DNA of 64,000 nucleotides from Bugula neritina (lineage: Eukaryota > Bryozoa > Gymnolaemata > Cheilostomatida > Bugulidae): the NCBI GenBank assembly GCA_964035545.1, contig OZ037767.1, positions 4,153,680 to 4,217,679 of the forward strand. The letters are read 5' to 3'. Shown here piece by piece: positions 48,359-60,208 of this stretch. The notes under the pieces were generated by a model. That model was not told where the DNA came from, ran no database searches, and saw only the letters and a program-made list of their open reading frames with translations. Made by a program: the position numbers and the translations under genes. How positions within the stretch are numbered: the first letter of the stretch is position 1; the number at the start of each line of letters is the position of its first letter.

Positions 48359-48937
48359 AGATTGACTACTGCTATTTTTATCACTCACATTGCGCTTTGT
48401 CAGCGCACGTTCATCTCCTCTTCCAGTGAAGGGACAACCCCTGTAAGCAAAGTTACAACTTCTAACGAGGCGACAACTCCTAGTGAGATTACAACTCCTA
48501 GCGAGGCAAGCACAGAATCAGCTACACGACTTTCTCTAAATGCAATAGAAATAAGCAACGGACTGAATGCTTCATCTACAAGCAGATTTCGAACTACTCG
48601 GCCACTTCTGCAGGACATAAAATCTTCCATAGTTACCAGGCGAACTCCAACACAAAGTAATACAACTCCAGATGTCGCTCAAAGTGAATCTCTTTCAACA
48701 AAGTTACAGTCACAGACAACTACAGAACGCTATTTAGTAGACAAATCATATGTACCAACTCTCGCAGCTGTGTGCTGCATTGTCGGCATACTGGTTTTAT
48801 TACTAGCGTGTCTCATCGGCACTCATCAAATCAAGAGTAAACAGCCACAAAGACGGAAGAAGAAACTCATGTTTCATAAAAAGATAACTGTGCATACACA
48901 GAACACTAGCAGACGATACCTAATGCAAACCACTTGA
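48359..48937 (+). CDS. 3'-terminal exon of a Ser/Thr-rich single-pass membrane protein
   Basis: The frame is open from a good acceptor (CTGATTGTAG, AG just before 48359) to TGA at 48935-48937, about 192 codons, with no ATG near its start, so it is the last exon of a longer gene. It encodes a low-complexity ectodomain rich in Thr, Ser and Pro with repeats such as TTPSEITTPSEA, several N-glycosylation sequons, and likely dense O-glycosylation. A hydrophobic span follows (AAVCCIVGILVLLLACLIG, near the last 60 residues), then a basic cytoplasmic tail (QRRKKKLMFHKK) as stop-transfer signal. This is a mucin-like type I membrane topology. I do not recognise the family. AATAAA near 49550 may be its poly(A) signal. 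Confidence 0.55.
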   Translation, partial: RLTTAIFITHIALCQRTFISSSSEGTTPVSKVTTSNEATTPSEITTPSEASTESATRLSLNAIEISNGLNASSTSRFRTTRPLLQDIKSSIVTRRTPTQSNTTPDVAQSESLSTKLQSQTTTERYLVDKSYVPTLAAVCCIVGILVLLLACLIGTHQIKSKQPQRRKKKLMFHKKITVHTQNTSRRYLMQTT

Positions 48938-50823
48938 TCACCAGATGAATTTTTATTATCTCCTGGCTTCAATATTATAATATATAATGGGAGAACACAA
49001 TTCTGTTAAAGGCTAAACTAATTTTTGGCACAAAATGACCGTTTTGTAAAGCAAGTTTAAAGTTTAAGACAAATTGAACATATATAGTTTGATGCATGAT
49101 ATAGTGTGCAGATCTTTATAAAGTTAATATTACTAGTCTATTAATTTTGATATGTTAAAAAATATATAACTACGTATCATAAGGGCTTTAAGGCATATAA
49201 GGCTATAAGGCATCATTCCGTAATAATATATCACTTGATTTATTTGAAAATCCTTAACTTCAGACCATAGTGCAATAAATTAGCATATATAATTATTAGC
49301 AACAAGTGCAGTTAATAACTTAGTTAGTGCATTATTTATTATTACAATATTTTTACAAACAAGTCACTTTTCCACAAATTAATGAACACTCATATGAGCT
49401 CCAATAACTATTTCTATACAAAAGACTTGTTACTGAAATCAACTGTTGGGAGAAGAAAAGGCTGAAAAGGATTTTTAATGGTGATTAATAATTTCAAAGT
49501 GTCACGCAGCTGTCATATTATTATGTTGGTTTACACTTCGCAATGGATAAATAAAGAGCTAAAGCGGATGTTTTCTAAGTGCTAATTGTTGCAGTAATAT
49601 TCCTATTTGCTACATACACAATTTACAGTGTTGATGTGTACTATATATCCTGTAAAATGCTTTCAGAGAATATAGCCTGCACAAACAAGTCACTTGTGTT
49701 GAAAATTAGTAGGAGTTTATTCTTAGGTGTTATTTTTAAATTATACGCACACAACAAGCCAAAATAAATAAGAAACTAAAAAAAAACTACAATTTCATTT
49801 TATATACGTATATACATAGTATATACGTATATAAATATATACCGAAATATATATTGGTTTCCCCGGAGATAGATGATTCCAAGAACTAAGCCAACATAAG
49901 CAAGCTTATAGGACGGTGCTGTGTTGAACAGCTAGGTGTTGGATTTTTTACAAGTAATCTCTCAATAGCAATGAAAGAAGTTATTTCATGAATAGTTGCT
50001 ATATGAACTTAATAAACAGATTGGATGCAATGATTTTTTTACCGTAGGTAAGCATCCTAAACAGTCCATATAAATATATATTTAATAAAACAATGCATAA
50101 TAAACATGTTGTATCCTATTGCGTTATATATGTTATATTACTATTAGCTGCTTTACATATAAAATCTAATTCTTGGCAAACTTCACTTTGATTATAATAT
50201 ACACTAGTTTTGCTGGAATGCTGTTAGCCATAAACCTGCTTCTATTATTAATGATGTTGCATCTCAACTTTACCAACAATTCTGTTTTAGGCTGTTATAT
50301 GGGAAATGGCATTTATGAGGGTACTAGATCATCTAAAAATTGAAACACTATTCGCTTACAATCAAGTTTGTAACCCGCGTACTGTAAACTGTATTTTATA
50401 TTTATATTTGTAAAGTTGCTATTTAATGTACATAGTATTATTTTAGATGTACTCAAGTCTAAAATAAAAACAATCAATATTATAAGGAGTTGTCTTTTCT
50501 TGACATTTAAAAATAAACCATTAAACTGGAACCCAGAAAAACTAAGCCTGGGTTTGAAGTAAATAATTGACTACGTGGCCAATAAATATTCACGGTAAAG
50601 TACTAATCGCTAAAATGCTACTTTTGTGAACTTTGAACACTGGTTAGGTTGTAGTTAGTAAAGCTTTGCAAGCTTCAAGCTTCCTACGACCTTATAGTTG
50701 TAACATTAACTCGATTATAATTTTATTTATTGCTACTACTACTTGCTAAGAACAACGCAGAGTGATAGATTGATGATTGTGAGATTGTTATGAAATAAAA
50801 GTCAAACTTTATCGAGTCTAAAA
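48938..50823. other. Intergenic, no gene recognised
   Basis: AT-rich 3' flank of the membrane-protein exon and 5' flank of the cysteine synthase gene. It contains a TATATACGTATATAC-type palindromic run (about 49801-49850). No coding similarity seen. Confidence 0.5.
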
Positions 50824-53800
50824 ATGAAAGGATTGAAAGTCTTGCAGTATTATGCTAAACGCAGTATTTTCCAAAGTCGACACCTCTCTTTAAGTTTATC
50901 TGCTAAATCAAATCAAAATGTGAGTAGGAGTCGTTATGATCATCATTCATTCATTGTGATTACGATTTAATTTAATGCACGATCGATTCGTTTGGCACAT
51001 GAGCGTTGTAACTTACAAGCAAACTGTTTAAAAGAAGTTGAATTCGAAATGTAAGCATGCGAATAGATAACTCACTCACCTCGTAAAATTAGGACACTCT
51101 GCTAACACCTACAGGCGCAAAATTATGAGTGCCTCTTAAGTTGTTTTTGTTTGGGTTTATCATGTGTTAAAATGTATCTATTCTAGCATGTAGCTAAGTT
51201 TATATTACAGACAATGACATAGTCCACTTCTTTTAGGTGAGAATTGGTTTCGCTGGATTGGTTGGGAACACACCTCTTGTTCGGTTAAATTCAATGAGTG
51301 AAGAAACAGGCTGTGAAATACTTGCCAAAGTTGAGTCAGCTAATGGTGGTGGATCTGTCAAAGATAGGGCAGCTTTGTTTTTAATCAGAGATGCTGAAAA
51401 CAAGGGCTTATTACGACCAGGTAAATAGCTGAAACAGGACACATCAAATTCAGTTTACTAATCAAAAATTAGTTCAATTGAAAAAATACCATAACATTGA
51501 ATATTTTTATTAATATGTTATTAGAAAATGTAGTCATTCCCGAGACTTGATGCCATCTACATGTTGAAATAGAACTTATTCTTCAAGTTTATGCATAAGA
51601 ATAAAACTGTTCATTGAACAGTATTTAAATAAATTTTCACTAAAATAGATAAGACCTAAATATGCAAAAACTATTACACTTTTCAACAATTTTTTTTTAC
51701 CACTGGCAGGAAAATGTATTACCTCTGTAAAACTTGACCATGTGTATGTTGTATTTTTCATTGTCATTTCCTTGCAGGGGGTACAGTAGTGGAAGGAACA
51801 GCGGGAAACACTGGGATAGGTCTAGCTCATGTGTGCAATGCTTTAGGTTATAAATGTGTTATTTTCATGCCCAATACACAATCGAAGGTATGTGTAATAA
51901 GCTCATCTCTAAGTTCATGTTGTTTAACATAGTAATATACTGTTATCAGTATTCTCCCAACTGACTCACTATTTGGTATATTGATAAGTAAACTCTCTGC
52001 ATGCTAATTAGATTTATTCTAATTCCTTGTAAATAATTGTTTATAGTTTGTTGACTGTATTTTTAGCATTTTAAGTTTAAAAGTTTGAAGATTCGTATTT
52101 GCTTGTTATAAATAAAACTGACACGAGTTTGAAAATCTCAAATAAACACTTCCACTAAGTAATATTTTCATGCACATATGTAAATTTTTAACCTAAAATA
52201 AATATTTCTTTGCCAGGAGAAAATAGAGTTGTTAGAGACTCTGGGAGCGGAGGTCAGGCCTCAGCCAGTGGTGCCGTGGGATGACCCTATGAACTATAAC
52301 CATCAGGCTGCCAGATACGCCGACAGCATAGACAATGCTGTGTGGACCAACCAGTTTGACAACACTGCAAACAAGCAAGCTCATATTGAGACTACCGGAC
52401 CTGAAATATGGTCACAAACCGGTGAGAGTGGATGGGGTCATTGAGTTCACCTCCCATACCCCATGTTGTGATAGAATAGTTATATTCTCAATATTGGTTT
52501 TTATGTTCTGGTGCTTGCAATAGAGTCGAGATTAGTTTGAACAACAAATGTTTATGCTGATGCTAATTATAATATTTAGGTTTATTTTAACTCAACAGTT
52601 TTTAGTATTTTAGAACTACTATCGCTATGTAAGCATAGGCCTATGTGTACTATCAAGTATGGCTTTGTTTTGGATAAGAAATCAGTTGACAAAAATAAGT
52701 ATGACTAAAACTTATCATCAACAATGCACTTATTGGGCAGTTTGCTTCGTCTACCCTTATGTTTTTATAACTTTTGGTAAGTTTGGTAGATTGAGTGAAT
52801 TTAAACTTTCTAATGTCACTCAAAGGTTTTAGCCGCCTGTTTTTATGAAAACTCCAAGTCAAATTGAATATTTAGTTGAAATAAACTGTTTTCAAAAAGC
52901 TAGCGTTGTTCTTCGCTTGACTTATTGGTTAGGTTGAGACTAAAATGACTCTTCAATGATTTAACTACTTCATTTATATCAGAATCTTATGAAGGATTCT
53001 GGATACTTGCTACTGTTGCTTTTCCTTCTCTTGGTGTGTCGTCATTACTAGATAATGTCTTCCTTTCATAAACAGGTGGGAAAGTTGATGCTGTGGTGTT
53101 TGGCACTGGCACTGGTGGAACTCTAGCTGGTGTAGCAACTTATCTCAAGGAGATGAATCATAAAATACACACAGAGCTGGCTGACCCACAAGTAATATGC
53201 CAGTTATAATATAGTAATATACTAAATATAATATACTAGCTATAATATAGTAATATACTAAATATAATATACTAGCTATAATATAGTAATATAATAGGTG
53301 TGATGTAATAGTATATTAGATATTATCTAATAATCTACTACATATAATATAGTAGCATACTAAATATAATGTAGTAATATACTAGTTATAAGATAGTAAT
53401 ACTAGCTATAATATACTAGGTGTGATATAGTAATATACTAGGTGTGATGTAATAGTATATTAGATATTATCTAATAATATACTACATATAATATAGTAGC
53501 ATACTAAATGTAATGTAGTAATATACTAGTTATAAGATAGTAATACTAGATATAATATACTAACTACATGCAGACTATCTTTATTTAACGCTGACCTGTT
53601 TGCTAAAACCAGAGTTGTCTGCTCTCTTATAAGACACAATTGATGATTTGGTGGAGGAAAACTAAACGCTGAACTTATTTAAACATTATTCTACATTCTA
53701 AATAGTTTATACCAAATAGGAATGCATAAAAATCTACTGTTAATATTTTAGTATGTATTTTTAGGTGACAAATTAATTTTCATATCTTTATTATAGGATG

Positions 53801-56104
53801 TGTATTAACCAAGTTTCATATTTGGTGTTTACTTTATTTTATTTCAGTTATATATTGAAAGTAGTTGTTACCGTAATTAAGTTTTGCATATTTACTATGG
53901 ATGTACTGTATAACTACATCAAACTGTGTATATTTAGGGCAGTGTACTGTATAACTACATCAAACTGTGTATATTATAAGGTAGTGTACTGTATAACTAC
54001 ATCAAACTGTGTATATTATAGGGTAGTGTACTGTATAACTACATCAAACTGTGTATATTATAGGGTAGTGTACTGTATAACTACATCAAACTGTGTATAT
54101 TATAGGGCAGTGTACTATATAACTACATCAAACTGTGTATATTATAGGGCAGTGTACTGTATAACTACATGAAACTGTGTATATTATAGGGCAGTGTACT
54201 GTATAACTACATCAAACTGTGTATATTATAGGGTAGTGTGCTGTATAACTACATCAAACTGTGTATATTTAGGGTAGTGTACTGTATAACTACATCTAAC
54301 TGTGTATATTTAGGGTAGTGTACTGTATAACTACATCAAACTGTGTATATATAGGGTAGTGTACTGTATAACTACATCTAACTGTGTATATTTAGGGCAG
54401 TGTGCTGTATAACTACATCAAACTATGTATATTTAGGGTAGTGTACTGTATAACTACATCAAACTGTGTATATATAGGGTAGTGTACTGTATAACTACAT
54501 CTAACTGTGTATATTATAGGGTAGTGTACTGTATAACTACATCAAACTGTGTATATTTAGGGCAGTGTACTGTATAACTACATCAAACTGTGTATATTAT
54601 AGGGTAGTGTACTGTATAACTACATCAAACACGGTAAACTAGAAAGGTCGGAGGGATCTTCTATAGCGGAGGGTATAGGTCAAGGTCGAGTGACTGCTAA
54701 CCTTAAAGATGCACCTATTGATGATGCTCACGTTGTCATGGATACGGATGCTGTTCGAATGGTATTCAACATATCTGTATATAGTGATCGATTACATTGT
54801 ATTTCTTACTTGGTTTTAGGAAATGTTAATATTTTTGGTAAAATAGTCTTTTAAGCTTGACTCACACGCATTCTGAATTAAACATCTTTCAACCCTCAGT
54901 TATACAGATTTTATCATACTTATATATGTCATAATTTTATAATATCTAACTCTCTTTGCAATTTTTAATCTTTGCTATGCGTTTGATCTAATTTGTTAAA
55001 ATGCTGTTTTTGTTAGCTGACGAGTTTGCACAAAATAACTTTCAGCTAAATTTTAATGGATAATTTACAATGATGGTTTATATTCTTTGCAAAAATTGTT
55101 TAATATTTATTGTAGCATAAATGTTATTTGTTTTTCATTCTCATAAATGAGTCATGGCACGCAATGACCAGACATGCTCATATTTCATGTGATCAGAAAG
55201 TTGTCTTCTCTACTCGCTTGTGTTTCCTGTTGTAGACCTTCCGTTTGCTTCACGAAGAAGGATTCTTTGTTGGGGCTTCAACCGGGTTGAACGTTGCTGG
55301 GGCTGTCAAGGTACGCCTTCTAGTGTACTCTGTCATACGTTATACTATGTTACTGTGTCATAGTGTGTACTCTGTCTATGACACTATGTTACTCTGTTAT
55401 ACTATACTCTGTCATACTATACTCTGTCATACTATACTCTGTCATACTATACTCTGTCATACGTTACTCTGTCATACTATACTCTGTCATACTATACTCT
55501 GTCATACGTTACTCTGTCATACTATACTCTGTCATACTATATACTCTGTTATACTATACTCTGTCATACTATACTCTGTCATACTATACTCTCTCATACT
55601 ATACTCTGTTATAATATACTCTGTTATACTATACTCTGTCATATTGTACTCTGTTATAATATACTCTGTTATACTATACTCTGTCATATTGTACTCTGTT
55701 ATAATATACTCTGTTATACTATACTCTGTCATACTATACTCTGTCATACGTTACTCTGTCACATGTCACCTACGTTATCTCTGTATATTTTAGGTAGCTA
55801 AAGACTTAGGACCTGGCCACACTATAGTCACATGTATCTGTGATACTGGCAGTAGATACTATGCTAAACTATATAGTCGAGAGTTTCTTCAATCCAAAAG
55901 TAAGATAACTCCACCAACTTGTAATGCATTCTTTCTGTTTACAAAACCAGAGTTAACTTTTATAGATATTGTATAATAATTGAAGCTCAGTAAATATTTA
56001 GCTTGTTGTATGCATATTTAATTATGAATATTGCTACCAGCTTGATTTATTTTTCAGATCTGCTGGATTGTATCCCAGAAGCCTACCAGGTGTCACTGCA
56101 CTGA
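50824..56104 (+). CDS. Cysteine synthase-like PLP enzyme (CysK/MCY1 type), nine coding exons
   Basis: Fold-type II PLP enzyme of the O-acetylserine sulfhydrylase/cystathionine beta-synthase group. Coding exons: 50824-50919, 51237-51420, 51778-51887, 52217-52421, 53076-53191, 54603-54761, 55236-55310, 55794-55899, 56058-56104; 365 residues. Exon 1 encodes a basic, Ser/Leu-rich, acid-free 32-residue leader that looks like a mitochondrial targeting peptide. The core begins VGNTPLVRL; the Schiff-base lysine is Lys74 in [10 protein letters not shown]. The substrate loop is [13 protein letters not shown], the PLP-phosphate loop is [11 protein letters not shown], and [15 protein letters not shown] and FVGASTGLN follow. 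The EGTAGNTG variant of the usual E-P-T-S-G-N-T-G loop is what I recall for the fungal mitochondrial MCY1 branch. There is no heme or CBS domain. Introns 5 and 7 contain large tandem arrays. Confidence 0.93.
53192..53575 (+). repeat. AT-rich repeats seeded at the exon 5 donor of cysteine synthase
   Basis: From the donor (CCACAA|GTAATATGCC) the intron continues as repeated blocks of TATAATATAGTAATATACTA with period about 43-45 bp. Then come two copies of a block of about 140 bp containing GGTGTGATGTAATAGTATAT and TACTAGTTATAAGATAGTAA. The hexamer GTAATA of the donor recurs throughout. Confidence 0.8.
53898..54632 (+). repeat. 41-42-bp acceptor-plus-exon minisatellite, 18 copies, cysteine synthase exon 6
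   Basis: The genuine exon 6 acceptor and first codons (TATATTATAG|GGTAGTGTAC then TGTATAACTACATCAAAC) form the last of about 18 head-to-tail copies. The 17 upstream copies read TGTGTATATTATAGGGTAGT or, in one-base-shorter variants, TATATTTAGGG, and all keep an AG|GG. In the exon 6 frame every decoy copy reads GSVLYNYIK and then runs into the next unit's TAG, so an upstream acceptor would truncate the enzyme. Another frame is open over 124 codons, but that is a by-product of the 42-bp period. Confidence 0.95.
55311..55770 (+). repeat. 15-bp TACTCTGTCATACTA array in cysteine synthase intron 7
   Basis: About 25-30 units of a 15-bp repeat (variants TACTCTGTTATACTA and TACTCTGTCATACGT) fill nearly the whole intron from about 10 bp after the exon 7 donor to 30 bp before the exon 8 acceptor. 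The 15-bp period keeps long frames open on both strands (YSVIL/TEYSM repeats); these are not genes. Confidence 0.95.
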
Positions 56105-56986
56105 TATACTCCCCGATAAGAGAGGGGGGAGGAGGGGTGAACTGACCCGTATGTCAACTCACATAAACTTCTAGTGGACCACAACTATGCACCATTTTGT
56201 TGAACTTCTGTGTCATTATGATCTTGTCTGATTTACTTGAAGCAATGCAGTTTAATTAGACTGGTTGCATTGCTTTAACTGTTCTACTTATCAAGTCCAG
56301 CTGTTGTATTACAGCAGCTTCAACTCCTAGAGTTCATCTTTTGTTTGTTAGTCCTTAACATAAAATCATAGCCTGCACTTTGTAAGGCAATATAAATCAT
56401 AAGATAACGATTCTTTAGGTGATTATTTATTCTTTAATTAAATCAAATTGTGATATGCTGTTAGATGAAGATGATCAGATGTATTCATATATTTTCATAC
56501 CACTATTATGTTTATTAAATAATTCAATTCAAAATAAATATAATAATTAATGGAATCATAATTTATAGCACTAGAATAATATCAAGCTTGCTATTACACA
56601 ATATGCAATCCACAGACATGAGCATTGCAGCCTACAATACAAGGTGAAGAATTTCGAGGAAAGAAGTTTATTTTTTGTAAAGTTATGTTGTATAGGGCTT
56701 GTATTTGAATTTATTTGAAATTTTTGAAAACCATTATTTCTCAACGTAATCGTACAGTTGGAAACATAAAATCAATGGACGGATAGATGAGCTAGTTATG
56801 AAAACAGAGCATGCTTCAAGAGAAGGCAACTCTTGAGAAAAGCAGCTTACTGACAATGTATTATAGATGTTATAGTTTGTTTGACCTGTTTTACAAGAAA
56901 CGTGGAAGAATGCAACAGTGTTTTTTTAAATGGTGAATTACAGCTACGCACCAAAACTTTTCTAAAGAGTTGAAGAACATTGGGAA
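56105..56986. other. Convergent 3' region of cysteine synthase and the SPATA7-like gene
   Basis: Holds the two facing 3'UTRs. AATAAA words occur on the plus strand around 56535, and no frame of interest is present. Confidence 0.5.
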
Positions 56987-59900
56987 CTATGGCAACATGG
57001 CCAATTCTTCATCACTATATTTATCAGAGTAATTGTCACTATCGTTTTCCAGGTCGCCTGACACCTGTGAGAGAGCTTTGTAGGTCATATCTAAGTTTTT
57101 GGTCTTGGCAAACATAGTTGTTTTTCCAAACTCAATGTTTGACTCTAAATCTTCTCTTCCCTCATCATCTTCTAGAGACGTCTGCCTTGATGTAGACTTA
57201 GCCTTGTCGTCTGTATCTCCGTCATTGTGAGAGTCGCTTCCGGGAAATCCCCGTTGTTTTGACTTGTACACACTTCTCGTAGATCTCTGGCTAGAAGCAG
57301 GAGACTGCTTTGAAACAGCTTCTCTGTCAACACTAGCTTCACTCTTCTTGGAAGAATATCGTGGAGAAGGTGTGGGAGTTGTGTCATCAGCCAAAGAATC
57401 TTTTCTAGAATTTACCGAGGTTTGACGAGATGACGAGCTGTGGGCAGCTTGTCTAGGAAGAGGTTTAGATCCTGCGGAGTCTTTGAGAGCAGAAGTTCTG
57501 GAGGATCTACTAGCAGCTGAGTGGACAGACACTTCATCACTATGATCCCTTTGAGCTAGAGTCGCCGCATAGTTAGCCAGGGGGTCTGCTGAAGCCTTCG
57601 CAGATAGTTTCTCAGATAGGTGAGAACTCAGCTCAGACTTTACTGACATCGTCTCCATTCCCACTTTGTTACTAAACACTGCATCCTCATTGGCTTGCAA
57701 GTCTTTGGTATCACCAAGGCCTACGATATATCACAATATAACAACATAGAATATCATTTATGACTTGTATGGGTGAATAAAATAATAGAGGCTGAAAATA
57801 CAAGTATGCAATTCTTAAAAACAAACATTATCATTTATATTTAAATGCAAACATTTGAATTGTCTGTTTGTAGCAGATATATAATATGGAAAGTAAATCT
57901 GATTTACTGAATTAAATCAAGTACTAGTCTACAGTCTGCTACCACAGATATGATCCCATGACCATATACCAACAGTAAAATAAAAAAACAAAGCGAAAAG
58001 TAAACATGGTTTAAAAAAAATTATGTCGTAGAGTACTTTAAAGCTGCCAAGATTAATTAACCCATCAAACTCAAGAGAGTTGGCCCATAAGCAATAAATG
58101 GATGTTTTTAAAACTTCTTGTAAAATAAAACCACAGCAAGCGTGTCTCAAATTGCAACTCCAACAACTATAATGTAAACCCAACTATAAAAGGAATATGG
58201 AACTTTCTAATAATTGTTAAAACATTCAATAGGTACCTCCATCTTCCAAAAGAAAGTCTACAGGAAAGACATGAAACAGACAAATTATTTTCAGTTCTTA
58301 TTTACTGAAACTAGCAGCAACATGTTCAATAAAGATCCAAAAGTATTTCAGTATTAATAGTTTTACTTAATGCTAAAATAATGCACACGCTATTTTAAAA
58401 CATAGAAAAAACTTATCTAAGGCCAAGCAAAAGCTCCAAGCCAAGTAAAAAACTGTTTGATCTCTGAAGCCATTTTTAAATGTATAAAGCAGGTAAAAAG
58501 TACACTGTGTAATACCAAATGACGGTGTTACCTGCGCAAGGTATATAATTGCTTACCCAACAGATCAACCAGTGCATCATCCATAGCCTTGGTATCTTTA
58601 CCACTAGCCTTACTTCCCTTAGAGGAGCCAGTTTTAGAAACCAGTGAACTAACTGAGGGACTCTTCTCAGACACCTCGGCTATATCAGTCAGACTCTGTG
58701 CTTCCATAGGATTAGCTGACTGGTTCTTGTTCAATGCAGAGCTCTTATCGTAGTAATCTGTTGACATGAAATCACAATATCTATAAGAAGCTACAGAACT
58801 GAGAATACTTGTATCACTCCATCTTTAGTGACAATATTACATCACTAGAACAGCTGCTCTCACTATCCAACTAACAGCTGTGATGTCATACTGAATATAC
58901 GCTGAGTGACACCAAGCTAGCAAATAATGCAGCATACACTTTAAGAGGCTGCCTGTATATATCAATGTATTAGAGTGGGCGGCAGCTTATATTAAGAGGA
59001 CCAGATTAGCTTACTTTATTCACAGCCATAAATGATTTTAACTGCCACTTTCTTGAATTACTAAAAAATTCAAAACTCAATGATTCTGAACTGCACAGTA
59101 ATTTGCACACTCTAAAGTATAGTCCACAATGCAGGAAGATCAATCTGTTCACATGAAGGCATCAGTATCACACAATGCGGTCATGAGGTGTCTCCAACCA
59201 GCGTATATGTTTCAACCAACTATTTTATTTTTTCCTCGAGTTAAGTCAGCAGATTTCAGACTTTGCAATAATATAAAATTACTTTATCTCCTTGAATGTT
59301 TTTTTTACTTTTTTATTGTACAAACTTGCCATTGTAATGTCAACTCATATCCACAAACGTGCGCACGCACACACACTCGCAAACACGCACACTCACAGGC
59401 ACACACATACACTCGCAAACATGCACACTCACAGACACACACACACACTTGCACACATGCACACTCACAGACACACACACACACTCGCAAACATGCACAC
59501 TCGCAGACACGCACACATGTAATATATACTATATGGATTATGTAAATGTTAAAAATCTTTACTACACATTATAGACAATCTCTCCACAGGAAACACGCAC
59601 CTCTGGAGTCAGTGGTTCCAGTCCAATGATTTCCATCGAGAAGACCTGCTCCTTGTCGATCTGCACTTAAACTTCCCGCTTTTATATTTCTAAATTGAGA
59701 TGAGTCACCCGTGTAGCCTGTAGTCTTGGAAGATGATCTGACCTTGGGGCGCTTGCTACCCATCCCAACATCATCTGGGTCTTCTCTATACGACTCATGA
59801 GCTGATATTCCCAAGTCTTCCCGCAAATTATCCAGCATTGAGCGCATTCGATCCTATAAACACTGCTTTGTAAACTGGCGGCAAGAAAGTAACTAAGACT

Positions 59901-60208
59901 AACAGGTTAAAAAAGTAGTTCTAAGAGTGTAAAGTAAATCCTTCTCCGAACATTCTTTATATGCAGGCTAGCAGTTGGTATGCATTTATTATAATAATAT
60001 ATAATCTATCAGTTATACTGCTATACTAGTTGTGAATCCAACAGATTTTTACTACATATTTAATATACTTACTTCATCCAGTCTGCCTTTATTTTTCTGT
60101 ATGTGCTCTTCAAATACATTACACAGAACCCTGTTTGTAAATATCCCTCTGGTTAAGACATCATTGGTAACTTCTCCAATGAAATCAAGATAGGACAATT
60201 CTTCTTCT
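56987..60208 (-). CDS. SPATA7-like protein, C-terminal part (four exons; 5' end not found)
   Basis: Exons: 60208-60073, 59853-59601, 58757-58557, 57720-56987 (stop TAG). Phases agree and the part seen encodes about 440 residues. The first exon and start of the second encode EEELSYLDFIGEVTNDVLTR ... GIFTNRVLCNVFEEHIQKN ... DRMRSMLDNLREDLGI. This matches, as I recall it, the single conserved block of SPATA7, a photoreceptor connecting-cilium / transition-zone scaffold. The remainder is Ser/Lys/Asp-rich, disordered, and ends in an acidic tail (DNYSDKYSDEELAMLP). The first exon here starts in phase 2, so upstream exons must exist. None is recognisable before the next gene at 61108, which is on the same strand. 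The family call rests on about 60 residues. Confidence 0.65.
59354..59520. repeat. ACACTCGCAAACATGCACACTCACAG-type minisatellite
   Basis: CA-rich tandem repeat with a higher-order period of about 30 bp (CACACACTCGCAAACATGCA, then CACTCACAGA). It lies in the SPATA7-like intron about 80 bp beyond the exon ending at 59601. The frames across it are simple-sequence artefacts. Confidence 0.9.

Noticed and set aside
53798-54172. 124-codon frame [13 protein letters not shown] repeats
   Set aside because: Open only because the 42-bp tandem unit lacks stops in that frame; it lies in the cysteine synthase intron.
55245-55793. 182-codon frame across the TACTCTGTCATAC array
   Set aside because: Starts inside exon 7 in the wrong frame and continues through a 15-bp tandem repeat; simple-sequence artefact.
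59129-59545. His/Thr-rich frames over the CACACTCGCA repeat, both strands
   Set aside because: Minisatellite translation, no coding context.
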